DNA from: Candidatus Sumerlaeota bacterium
GTDB taxonomy: Bacteria > Sumerlaeota > Sumerlaeia > MWCT01 > JAGHBZ01
NCBI GenBank assembly: GCA_021160705.1
Contig: JAGHBZ010000049.1
Coordinates: 1-13,032, forward strand
Reading direction: 5' to 3'
DNA: 13,032 bases
In this document: positions 6,157 through 13,032 of the stretch, piece by piece
Layout: every line of letters begins with the position of its first letter
Numbering within the stretch: the first letter of the stretch is position 1
Translations under genes and position numbers: made by a program
Notes under the pieces: generated by a model
Databases searched by the model: none
Seen by the model: only the letters and a program-made list of their open reading frames with translations
What the model was told of the DNA's origin: nothing

Positions 6157-8352
6157 ATGAATGGAATGGCTAAGTCAAGTATTTATGTGACAATGCTACA
6201 AGAATTTTTTCATAGAGTCCGGGATTTTTATGCTCGGCGTTTTTTCTTTATACTTGTCTCGGCTATATTACTTTACTGGGTTTCCTGCTTCGCGCTTCAG
6301 CCGGAAAACCTGCCTATACTTTGTTTCAGCGCAATTAGTATCTTTTTCGTGCTGGGAATATTAGCTACTGAGATTGCACTCCTGCTCTCTGTCCTCATTC
6401 TGCCATTGCTCATCATTGAACCCTTTTTTCACGGTGGTAGTGCTGTGTCTATAGCCGAACTCTCTTTGCTGAGCTGGGGGTCTGGGTGGTTATTGAAAAA
6501 GTCATTTGCCCGGAGTATGCCTTCATCAGCCCAGGCATTTGCTCGCATTAGAAGTCCAGCCCAGCGCTATATTGATTCGCATATTCATTTAGTCCTTCTT
6601 GCACTATCTACGTTTCTACTTATTGTGTTATTCTCGGCAATCACAACCACTATAGCCACCTCGCTCTATTTTACGCCGATATTTTTCCCGGCATTATTAG
6701 AGGATTTTTCACAAATTTTTTCCAATACATTGCAAACCCCGGAAGGTACCTGGCGAGTATGTCTCACGATTGCTGAATCGCTCGTTCTTTTCTTAATTAT
6801 GATACGCTATGCCTCAACGTGGCGAAAGATTCGCCTGCTCTTATGGATGATTTTCTTCTCTTCTCTGGCAGTGAGCTGTATTGGAGTAGTGCAATTCATT
6901 ACGCGATGGCGGTTGCTTCCCTTCTGGCAGGGGCAGGGACTATTTGGTGTGCGAATTAACGCTACTTTTCCGGATGTTAATTCCTGTGGTACATTCCTTG
7001 CGGTTTCCTTTTTCATCACATTATCGCTCGTGCAAAAAGGAACGAACTCCCGGAAAGCGAACTCGCCGGGAACGACCAGGATTAATGCAATACTGATTTT
7101 CGGTTTATGCTTGCAATTAGTGGCAATGGTGCTGACGTTTTCCCGTATTGCTTTTGGGTCATTTATTGTAGCAAGTTTCCTTTTTGTGTGGTTGATGTAT
7201 CCACGACCTCAGGCTACCCATTTATTCTTGAATTCGGTGCTAAGAAAAGGAAGACGTTTGTTCTGGGTGGTTATTATTTGTATAAGCCTCCTTACGATAT
7301 GCATACGTGTATTTCCCACGGATTATTTCAATTTTCATAGAGCATTTCCCGGGTTAAACACAATCCTCAAAGGTAGGCTAAATCTCTGGCGTGGTGGAAT
7401 ACTAATGTGGCGTGATAACCCAGTATTTGGGCAGGGTGCTGGACAGTTCTACCGACTTTATCCATTGTACTGGGATGCTGAAGCGCCTGCCTGGAATCCG
7501 AGACGCGAGAACGCACATAATTATTTTCTGCAGGTAGCGGCAGAGACCGGTCTTATAGGCGAATTGAGTTTCGTTCTTTTACTTGGAGCGGTCTTTGGTA
7601 GTGTGCTGAGCAGAATAAGAGATGTATCCAGCCAGAGACCCGCCCGGCGAACCTATACAGGAATCCTGTGTGCACTGGTGGTCATTGTCCTCACCTCACT
7701 CACAGGACATCCATTATTAATCCGCGAACTCTTTTATCTATTGATGATACTCAGTGCACTGGGTGTTTCAGGTGCGCAGAAGGTAACCAGACCAGCCTGG
7801 CTGGAAAAGACCGTGTTTACATATATGCCTGAAACCATACTCCTGCTCGGTATAATTGTTGTGGCAGTGGTCTCATTTCCCTTCAGGTTATACTATTCTG
7901 CCATTGCGCCCAAACCAGACTATTTTGCAGTTGGACTCCGCGCACCTGAATATTCTGTATCTGAAAATACCTGGTTTTACTGGACAAAGCAGAAATCAAT
8001 AATCTATCTCCGCTACTTGCCTGACAGAACGATAAAATTTGACCTCAAAAATCCACTGGATGGTGGGTTTCCAATTACCACAAAGATGACAATTGGCTAC
8101 ATTCCTTATGGCGACCTGCACCTCAAAGATAGTGACTGGCTGAGGTGTGCTGCACCTGCGTTTACACCGTGTGGAGGATATGTGCGAGTAGAGCTGGTGT
8201 GCGATAGAGTCTGGCAACCACACAAACTTAACCCCGGACTTCACGATAGACGAAAATTAGGGCTGATGATACGATTCCCTTATTATCGTATGACTCCTGA
8301 GCTCAGCCAGCCATACACAAACGATGTGCTATTTACTGCTCCAGCCCGATAG
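6157..8352 (+). CDS. Long Wzy_C (O-antigen ligase/polymerase-like) membrane protein with extra C-terminal soluble domain
   Basis: The protein has 731 residues. Hydrophobic segments recur from about residue 30 to 575. The Wzy/WaaL features are LTFSRIAFGSF (326-336), the loop start GRLNLWRGG (406-414), NPVFGQGAGQF (421-431), RENAHNYFLQ (450-459) and AAETGLIGE (461-469). Such proteins join lipid-linked glycan to lipid A, protein or another glycan on the outer face of the inner membrane. After a last membrane segment (about 558-575) there is a 150-residue tail outside the usual family boundary. It contains alternating hydrophobic stretches and a VELVCDRVWQPHKL...DRRKLGLMI motif (678-705), probably a beta-rich extracytoplasmic domain. 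The start is uncertain: ATGs at 6157, 6166 and 6193 are in frame and none has a clear Shine-Dalgarno site; the first is used. The end overlaps the opposing RAM gene by 20 bases. Ligase, polymerase or protein O-glycosylase activity cannot be separated by sequence alone. Confidence 0.87.
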   Translation: MNGMAKSSIYVTMLQEFFHRVRDFYARRFFFILVSAILLYWVSCFALQPENLPILCFSAISIFFVLGILATEIALLLSVLILPLLIIEPFFHGGSAVSIAELSLLSWGSGWLLKKSFARSMPSSAQAFARIRSPAQRYIDSHIHLVLLALSTFLLIVLFSAITTTIATSLYFTPIFFPALLEDFSQIFSNTLQTPEGTWRVCLTIAESLVLFLIMIRYASTWRKIRLLLWMIFFSSLAVSCIGVVQFITRWRLLPFWQGQGLFGVRINATFPDVNSCGTFLAVSFFITLSLVQKGTNSRKANSPGTTRINAILIFGLCLQLVAMVLTFSRIAFGSFIVASFLFVWLMYPRPQATHLFLNSVLRKGRRLFWVVIICISLLTICIRVFPTDYFNFHRAFPGLNTILKGRLNLWRGGILMWRDNPVFGQGAGQFYRLYPLYWDAEAPAWNPRRENAHNYFLQVAAETGLIGELSFVLLLGAVFGSVLSRIRDVSSQRPARRTYTGILCALVVIVLTSLTGHPLLIRELFYLLMILSALGVSGAQKVTRPAWLEKTVFTYMPETILLLGIIVVAVVSFPFRLYYSAIAPKPDYFAVGLRAPEYSVSENTWFYWTKQKSIIYLRYLPDRTIKFDLKNPLDGGFPITTKMTIGYIPYGDLHLKDSDWLRCAAPAFTPCGGYVRVELVCDRVWQPHKLNPGLHDRRKLGLMIRFPYYRMTPELSQPYTNDVLFTAPAR

Positions 8353-8614
8353 ACCATATCCGCTCCATATCATAGCGAGAAAAACATTGAAATGCCAGCA
8401 TCGTATTCGTGTTGATTACTCCGTCAAGCTGTGCAATATGCCTTGTTACAGTGTCTGCCACGTCTCCGTACTCCTTTACCCTGATGATTGCCACAAAATC
8501 ATAATCACCTGTCACGGAGTACACTTCTGCCACATTGTCAATTCCAGCCAGCTCATCGCCCAGATTCGCCAATTTTTTGAGCTCAGCATTGATAAGCACG
8601 ATTGCTGTTATCAT
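8333..8614 (-). CDS. Stand-alone Lrp/AsnC ligand-binding (RAM) domain protein
   Basis: The 93-residue protein (MITAIVLINAEL...) matches the ligand-binding half of Lrp/AsnC regulators, a small beta-alpha-beta fold, with no helix-turn-helix. Characteristic parts are ITAIVLIN (2-9), the turn AEVYSVTGDYDFVAIIRV (29-46) and the final TMLAFQCFSR (71-80). In the family this domain forms dimers and octamers and binds amino acids or related effectors. A free domain may sense a metabolite or cap a full-length Lrp protein; that is inference. The start is the ATG at 8614, chosen over an in-frame TTG at 8635 because of the ribosome site at 8624-8630. The gene begins 17 bases after the kinase stop and is the likely last gene of the phe operon. 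Its 3' end overlaps the convergent Wzy_C gene by 20 bases. Confidence 0.88.
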   Translation of the reverse strand: MITAIVLINAELKKLANLGDELAGIDNVAEVYSVTGDYDFVAIIRVKEYGDVADTVTRHIAQLDGVINTNTMLAFQCFSRYDMERIWSIGLEQ

Positions 8615-8623
8615 TATCTTTAA

Positions 8624-8630
8624 TCCTTTC
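8624..8630 (-). promoter_or_regulatory. Shine-Dalgarno site that fixes the RAM-domain gene start
   Basis: GAAAGGA on the minus strand lies nine bases upstream of the ATG at 8614. It lies downstream of the alternative TTG at 8635, so the longer form is unlikely. Confidence 0.65.
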
Positions 8631-8631
8631 G

Positions 8632-9675
8632 TCAAATATTGACCTGTTGCATAACCAATAAAAATCTTTCCCAGCTTCGTTCAGCCTTTGAACGTAGAAA
8701 CTTAGTTTCAGCGTCCGGCTGCAGTGATTTTCTTCTGCCTTCCTGGATTTTTCGCACCTTAATAGCAGAAGAGGATGCCTTCTCCAGATGATAAAACGCA
8801 GAAAAAAAGTTAAAGGTCTTCTCAAACCTGCTATGCAGGTTTTCTTCATCTTCCGCGAAATAATCGCTCAGAAATAAATTGAACCCATCACGAGCACTCA
8901 TATAAATCCCGTAGAAAACTTCTATCAGGTCTTCTTCAAAGAAACCGTAACAGCTCCGACCAAAATCAAGAAAGTAAATCTCCCTGCCTGGAGTGATTAA
9001 AATATTGTGAGGTTGTAAATCCCCATGGATTAAATTATACGTGTTCACAGGTTTCAGGAGTTCGCTGAGGCGAACCATTGCGTTGAAGTAATATTTTTGT
9101 TCTTTCGCATTCAGTGGTGTCAGGTATTTCCCTATTCGGGTAAGATAGAGCTTACTTCGCTGAAGGAAATATGGAATTGGTTGTTTGCGTTCATTCTCTA
9201 CACGCCAGAATTTCCCTGAGGATGTACTTTTTACGCTATGTAGAATCCTCAACTGTTCGGTAAATTGGTGGCGTAATTCAGGCTCTTCATTTAACTGTTC
9301 CATCTTCAATGGTTGCCCCTGGATAAACGATTCTATCACCACGTCAAAGCCAAAGGTCTCTCTGGTCTCAGCACTGGTGTCTTTAAAAAAAATCTTCGGT
9401 GTATTTAATTTGTTTCTTCTAAACAGCACGGAGACATAGCAGTGCTCAAGTGCTTTTTCTTTGCGAGGTTCATAAGGGTAAAATCGCACCACAAACCGTT
9501 GACCCGCCTGATTGGATATCACGCGAAGTATGGTATTCTCGCCGCGTCCTATTTTCTCTATACTGCCAATCCCGGAGTGGAATGGACTGAATTGTTCCTT
9601 CAGGGAAGTATCAAGATACTTCCTGATTCTCTCTCCAATATTTTCACGCCCTGATTTTTTCTTCTTGAAAATCAT
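8632..9675 (-). CDS. APH/choline-kinase-fold phosphotransferase of unknown substrate
   Basis: The 347-residue soluble protein carries the kinase signature of the aminoglycoside phosphotransferase/choline kinase superfamily. The catalytic loop is LIHGDLQPHNILI (215-227) with catalytic D219 and metal-binding N224. The metal-binding DFG is in IYFLDFGRSCYGF (233-245). The N-lobe has a glycine-containing loop at about KIGRGENTILRV (41-52), a possible ATP-site lysine/arginine in FVVRFYP (61-67), and VIESFIQGQPL (113-123) at the hinge. Known members phosphorylate antibiotics, choline, fructosamines, homoserine or lipopolysaccharide sugars; nothing visible here chooses among them, and antibiotic resistance should not be assumed. 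The basic C-terminal part (about 305-335) is unusual in charge. It lies 41 bases after pheT in the same direction. There is no clear ribosome binding site before the ATG at 9675, so translation may depend on pheT or use a downstream start. Confidence 0.8.
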   Translation of the reverse strand: MIFKKKKSGRENIGERIRKYLDTSLKEQFSPFHSGIGSIEKIGRGENTILRVISNQAGQRFVVRFYPYEPRKEKALEHCYVSVLFRRNKLNTPKIFFKDTSAETRETFGFDVVIESFIQGQPLKMEQLNEEPELRHQFTEQLRILHSVKSTSSGKFWRVENERKQPIPYFLQRSKLYLTRIGKYLTPLNAKEQKYYFNAMVRLSELLKPVNTYNLIHGDLQPHNILITPGREIYFLDFGRSCYGFFEEDLIEVFYGIYMSARDGFNLFLSDYFAEDEENLHSRFEKTFNFFSAFYHLEKASSSAIKVRKIQEGRRKSLQPDAETKFLRSKAERSWERFLLVMQQVNI

Positions 9676-9716
9676 ACTATATTATTTTTGGTGATGTTTA
9701 TTAAAGAAGTGTATAT

Positions 9717-12095
9717 TTATCGGAGTGTAATGCCAAGTTGTTTTTTAAGTGTGGAAATAATTTTCTCCTGGAGTGTGTTCACCTCAGCATCGGTAAGGGT
9801 ATGGTCAGGCGCACGAAAAGTGACTGCATACGCCAGGCTCTTTTTACCCGGAGGCACCTGTTCCCCACGATACACGTCAAATAATGTGACGTTCTCAACA
9901 AGTTCCTTTCCAATCTGCCGAATGCTTCGCTCAATTTGCAGGGAGGCTACTTCTTCATCAACGATAAAAGCAAAATCTCGTCGTGTAGCGGGATAACGAG
10001 GGAGCTCTTTAAAAGTTGGTCGTAGCTCGGCTACTTTTTCCACTATCCACAGTGGCATCTCTAAGAGATACAGACGTTGTTCTATCCCCAGTTTGCTACT
10101 CAAAGCCGGGTGAAATTCGCCGAACCAGCATATCCGCTCGCCTCTGGCAACAAACTGTGCACTTTTACCCGGATGTAGCCAGTGAATTTGCTTGACCCGT
10201 TCAATATTGTACCGCTTTATTCCCAGGGCCGAGAGCAGGTTTTCAGCCACTCCTTTTATGTCAAAGAAATTAACTTCACGCTCGCCATCCAGCCAGTTCT
10301 CCACGACACTACCGCACATCCCTGCTACAAGCCATCGTGGCTCTTTATACCCGTCTTCTGCAGAACTATCCCAATGATAACTTGAGCCTATTTCAAATAG
10401 CCGTACATTGTAGACATCCCGGTTAAGATTATGGATAAAATTATTAATCAGCCCGATTATTAATGAAGGGCGCATAACGTCTTGGTCTCTGGAAATCGGA
10501 TTAAGTATTCCCACAAGGTCATCTGCAGGAAATCCCAGTTCCCTTACCTGACGAGTGGACACAAAACTATAATTAATCGTTTCGCAAAATCCCATACCCA
10601 CCAGTTCTTTACTGAGAATTTTTTCTATGCGTTCGCCGAGTGAGAGCTCAGCCGGGACACTCTGGATATAAGGGAGGACCACAGGAATCTTCTCGTAGCC
10701 AAAAATTCGTGCTACCTCCTCAATTAAATCAACATCCCGGGAAATATCTACCCTGTGTGAAGGTATGTTGAATCGGAGTCGTTCTCGGTCGGAACTTACC
10801 AGCTCAAACCCTAATCGGGCTAAATTATCAGCAATCTCCCTGCCGTTAAGTTCAATCCCCAGTAGCGAGGTAACCTTATTAATCTCTACACTCACGGGAT
10901 GTGGACGAGTCCAGGGTGTGAACGTATCAATAAAACCTTTAGCGACCTCACCACCAGCCAGCTCCTTGATTAATTCAGTTGCGCGGTCAAGTGCAAGAGT
11001 CATTTTCTCTCTATCAGTTCCCCGCTCAAATCGGTAAGATGCCTCGGTCTGCATTTCCAGACGTTTAGCAGTACGGCGAATGGTTGCCGGGGTAAAATAC
11101 GCACACTCCAGCAGTACATTGACCGTGCTATCTGAGATTTCGGAGTTGCCACATCCCATTATTCCAGCCAGTGCCACGACTTTTTGCGGGTCAGCAATCA
11201 CAAGGTCACCAGCAGTGAGAGTTCGCTTCACGCCGTCAAGTGTCTCAATTTGTTCGCCATCTTTTGCCCATCGCACTATAATCTGATGCTCCGCGAGTTT
11301 ATCCATATCAAACGCATGTAACGGATGTCCGAGCTCCAGCAGGACAAAGTTGGTTGCATCCACAACATTATTTATAGAACGCAATCCAGCAGACTCAAGA
11401 AAATGCACCAGCCACCGGGGACTGGGTCTTACTTTAATATGCCGAATAATACGTGCGGTGTAACGAGGACAACCCTCCCAGGCAGTGATACTAACCCGGG
11501 CAAGGCTATCCGCAGGCGTGGTTATCTCGTTAAACCTCGGCACTGGCAGGTGTAGTGGACGACGGAATCGTGCGGATAATTCCCGTGCAATTCCAACCAT
11601 ATTCAGACAGTCTGGTCGATTCGGAGTTATGGTTATCTCCAGCAACGCATCAAAGGGTTCACCTACGGGCAGGCTCTCCGGGAGAATCAGTATGCCTGTC
11701 GCGTCGTCGTTCCACCCCAGCTCCGCGCCTGAGCATAACATTCCTTCTGATTCCACGCCACGAATTCTGGCTTTTCGCAATACAGTCCCATTGGGTAGAA
11801 CCGCACCGGGTAATGCTAACGGCACTACGTCGCCGGGATTTATATTTGTGGCACCACAGACTACTTTGAACACACCTCGTTTGCCAGCATCTACCGTACA
11901 GAGCGTCAATTTATCAGCATTTGGGTGTGGGTCTATCTTTTCTATACGTGCAACAAGGATATTCCCGCTTACCATCCCTAAATCATAAACGGATTCAACC
12001 TCAATCCCCAGCATAGTAAGTGCTTCTGCAACTTCGTGGACACTTATATCTTTCAGGTCTATATAATGTTGTAAAAACCGATAACTTATCCGCAT
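9717..12095 (-). CDS. pheT: Phenylalanyl-tRNA synthetase beta subunit
   Basis: The 792-residue protein has the full bacterial PheT order. It begins with MRISYRFLQHYID, followed by the EMAP-type tRNA-binding OB domain (about 40-150, DPHPNADKLTLC at 55-66). The B3/B4 editing domain (about 208-385) contains LGHPLHAFD (255-263) and EASYRFERGTD (351-361). The B5 domain (about 398-472) contains SHRVDISRDVDLIEEVAR (446-463). A catalytic-like core covers about 475-690, and the ferredoxin-like anticodon-binding domain 697-791 (RYPATRRDFAFIVD). With PheS it forms the alpha2-beta2 enzyme that charges tRNA-Phe in the cytosol, and the beta subunit removes mischarged Tyr. The start at 12095 has AGAGGT nine bases upstream. 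It follows pheS by 48 bases. Nothing appears truncated. Confidence 0.98.
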   Translation of the reverse strand: MRISYRFLQHYIDLKDISVHEVAEALTMLGIEVESVYDLGMVSGNILVARIEKIDPHPNADKLTLCTVDAGKRGVFKVVCGATNINPGDVVPLALPGAVLPNGTVLRKARIRGVESEGMLCSGAELGWNDDATGILILPESLPVGEPFDALLEITITPNRPDCLNMVGIARELSARFRRPLHLPVPRFNEITTPADSLARVSITAWEGCPRYTARIIRHIKVRPSPRWLVHFLESAGLRSINNVVDATNFVLLELGHPLHAFDMDKLAEHQIIVRWAKDGEQIETLDGVKRTLTAGDLVIADPQKVVALAGIMGCGNSEISDSTVNVLLECAYFTPATIRRTAKRLEMQTEASYRFERGTDREKMTLALDRATELIKELAGGEVAKGFIDTFTPWTRPHPVSVEINKVTSLLGIELNGREIADNLARLGFELVSSDRERLRFNIPSHRVDISRDVDLIEEVARIFGYEKIPVVLPYIQSVPAELSLGERIEKILSKELVGMGFCETINYSFVSTRQVRELGFPADDLVGILNPISRDQDVMRPSLIIGLINNFIHNLNRDVYNVRLFEIGSSYHWDSSAEDGYKEPRWLVAGMCGSVVENWLDGEREVNFFDIKGVAENLLSALGIKRYNIERVKQIHWLHPGKSAQFVARGERICWFGEFHPALSSKLGIEQRLYLLEMPLWIVEKVAELRPTFKELPRYPATRRDFAFIVDEEVASLQIERSIRQIGKELVENVTLFDVYRGEQVPPGKKSLAYAVTFRAPDHTLTDAEVNTLQEKIISTLKKQLGITLR

Positions 12096-12123
12096 TCCTG
12101 AATTACCTCTGTGATTAAGTAAT

Positions 12124-12130
12124 CCTCCTT
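12124..12130 (-). promoter_or_regulatory. Perfect Shine-Dalgarno sequence without a start codon, in the pheS-pheT spacer
   Basis: AAGGAGG on the minus strand lies 28 bases upstream of the pheT ATG, too far for normal use. No ATG, GTG or TTG follows at useful spacing. A second, weaker site (AGAGGT, 12105-12110) sits at the right distance. The strong site might act as a ribosome standby site or be a relic. Confidence 0.4.
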
Positions 12131-12143
12131 GTTGAAAAAGATG

Positions 12144-13032
12144 TCAAAACTGACTCAGAAATCTTATGTCCCCTTCAAAAAAGAGACGAATATCATTTAT
12201 CCCATATTTCAGCATAGCCAGACGTTCCACACCCATACCAAAAGCAAACCCACTATACTCCTGAGGGTTAATGTTCACATTTTCAAATACAGCGGGATGT
12301 ACCATTCCACACCCCAGCACTTCAATCCAGCCAGTATGCTGGCATATTCTACACCCACTACCTCTGCAAAAGATACATTGAATGTCCACTTCTGCACTGG
12401 GTTCAGTGAAAGGAAAAAAAGATGGACGGAATCTGGTCTGGGTTTCTTTGCCGAACAATTGCTGTGCAAAAGCATTCAGAACAGCTTTCAGGTTTGCAAA
12501 ACTTACATTGTGGTCAACCAATAACCCCTCGACCTGGTGAAACATCGGCGAATGGCTTACATCTGCGTCGCATCGGAACACTTTCCCGGGTGCTATGATT
12601 GCAATCGGTGGTCTTTGTTTCTGCATAACACGGATTTGTACTGGTGAGGTATGAGTCCTGAGGAGCAATCCTTCCCGTTTCAGAAAAAACGTATCCTGCA
12701 AATCCCGGGCTGGATGGTCTGGAGGAAAATTAAGCGCCCCGAAATTGTAGTAATCAGTTTCTATATCAGGTCCGGTAGCAATCTTAAACCCCATAGATAC
12801 AAAAATATCATTTATCTCCTGCAACACCTGATTAATCGGATGGAACTGTGCACGTGGTGGACGTATACCCGGCATTGTAATGTCTATTCTTTCTGCTGCA
12901 ACGCTCTCTTCCAGTTCTTTTATCTTGAGTTCTTGAGAGCGCTGGTCAATGAGGGCAAGGAGACGCTCTTTTATCTCGTTGACTCGTTTGCCCAGCTGAG
13001 GTCGTTCTTCCTGGGGTAGTTCACCGACTTTA
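12144..13032 (-). CDS. pheS: Phenylalanyl-tRNA synthetase alpha subunit, 5' end outside window
   Basis: The frame stays open from the stop at 12144 to the window edge. The ATG at 12875 is internal: the 52 codons before it read as a typical PheS N-terminal coiled-coil region (VGELPQEERPQLGKRVNEI and on). About 295 residues are visible and some 40 are missing, judging by the usual length of about 340. Class II synthetase signatures are clear: TGPDIETDYYNF, LLRTHTSPVQIRVM, PGKVFRCDADVSHSPMFHQV, EVDIQC, GWIEVLGCGMVHPAVF, and motif 3 GFAFGMGVERLAMLKYG. Between the last ones sits a CxxCxxxxCxxC knuckle, as in a number of bacterial PheS proteins, probably zinc-binding. It is the catalytic subunit that activates Phe and loads tRNA-Phe, and the first visible gene of a pheS-pheT-kinase-RAM unit. 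Any attenuator or leader would lie upstream, beyond the window. Confidence 0.97.
   Translation of the reverse strand, partial: KVGELPQEERPQLGKRVNEIKERLLALIDQRSQELKIKELEESVAAERIDITMPGIRPPRAQFHPINQVLQEINDIFVSMGFKIATGPDIETDYYNFGALNFPPDHPARDLQDTFFLKREGLLLRTHTSPVQIRVMQKQRPPIAIIAPGKVFRCDADVSHSPMFHQVEGLLVDHNVSFANLKAVLNAFAQQLFGKETQTRFRPSFFPFTEPSAEVDIQCIFCRGSGCRICQHTGWIEVLGCGMVHPAVFENVNINPQEYSGFAFGMGVERLAMLKYGINDIRLFFEGDIRFLSQF

Noticed and set aside
8615..8635. In-frame TTG start at 8635 that would add seven residues to the RAM protein
   Set aside because: It would lie upstream of the clear ribosome site at 8624-8630 and overlap the kinase stop; family members begin at the MITAIVL position.
8632..9675. 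Calling the phosphotransferase an aminoglycoside resistance enzyme
   Set aside because: The HGD...N and DFG motifs define only the broad superfamily; the housekeeping operon context does not suggest resistance.
11485..11988. 167-codon open frame antisense to pheT
   Set aside because: pheT is certain here; the antisense product is Ser/Arg/Pro-rich with no domain features and is typical of a shadow frame.
12333..12370. Four-cysteine knuckle in PheS as a novel zinc-finger insertion
   Set aside because: A similar Cys-rich segment before the GWIE motif is found in a number of bacterial PheS proteins as I recall them, so it is not treated as unusual.

Overview
The window reads as ordinary bacterial chromosome, roughly mid-GC, densely packed, with no mobile element, CRISPR array or RNA gene that I can see. 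The phenylalanyl-tRNA synthetase genes are of the bacterial PheS/PheT type with bacterial domain order. The two Wzy_C (O-antigen ligase/polymerase) proteins suggest a cell that builds surface polysaccharide or glycosylated proteins, most likely with a Gram-negative-type envelope. I cannot name the phylum from the sequence; bacterial TMTC-like proteins are scattered across several poorly cultured lineages, so this is left open.

Layout. (1) 1-4860, plus strand: the C-terminal part of a Wzy_C-type membrane protein, overlapping by 26 bases the first of two tandem paralogues of the TMTC type (multi-pass membrane half with the DUF1736 region, then TPR repeats). The second paralogue follows after 15 bases. 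(2) 4861-5025: a 165-base convergent spacer with a weak terminator for the next gene. (3) 5026-6084, minus strand: an adenosine-deaminase-family enzyme. (4) 6085-6156: a 72-base AT-rich divergent promoter region with an operator-like inverted repeat. (5) 6157-8352, plus strand: a second, longer Wzy_C protein with an extra C-terminal soluble domain. Its end overlaps the end of the opposing gene by 20 bases. (6) 13032-8333, minus strand: a probable operon pheS (5' end outside the window), pheT, an APH/choline-kinase-fold phosphotransferase and a stand-alone Lrp/AsnC ligand-binding (RAM) domain protein. Spacers are 48, 41 and 17 bases. No gene-free stretch exceeds 165 bases.

How the genes may work together. 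The left four kilobases look like one transcription unit for lipid-linked glycan handling outside the cytoplasmic membrane: a Wzy_C ligase/polymerase with two GT-C-like TMTC proteins, whose eukaryotic relatives O-mannosylate proteins. The second Wzy_C gene, 1.3 kb away behind an unrelated deaminase, could belong to the same theme. The right half is translation housekeeping with two small add-on genes of unknown role.

The most informative signal is inside the TMTC pair. Two stretches covering the DUF1736/last-membrane half are about 94-96% identical at DNA level with sharp edges, while the rest of the genes has drifted apart even at synonymous sites. This points to gene conversion. The upstream copy has also lost a signature loop that the downstream copy keeps.
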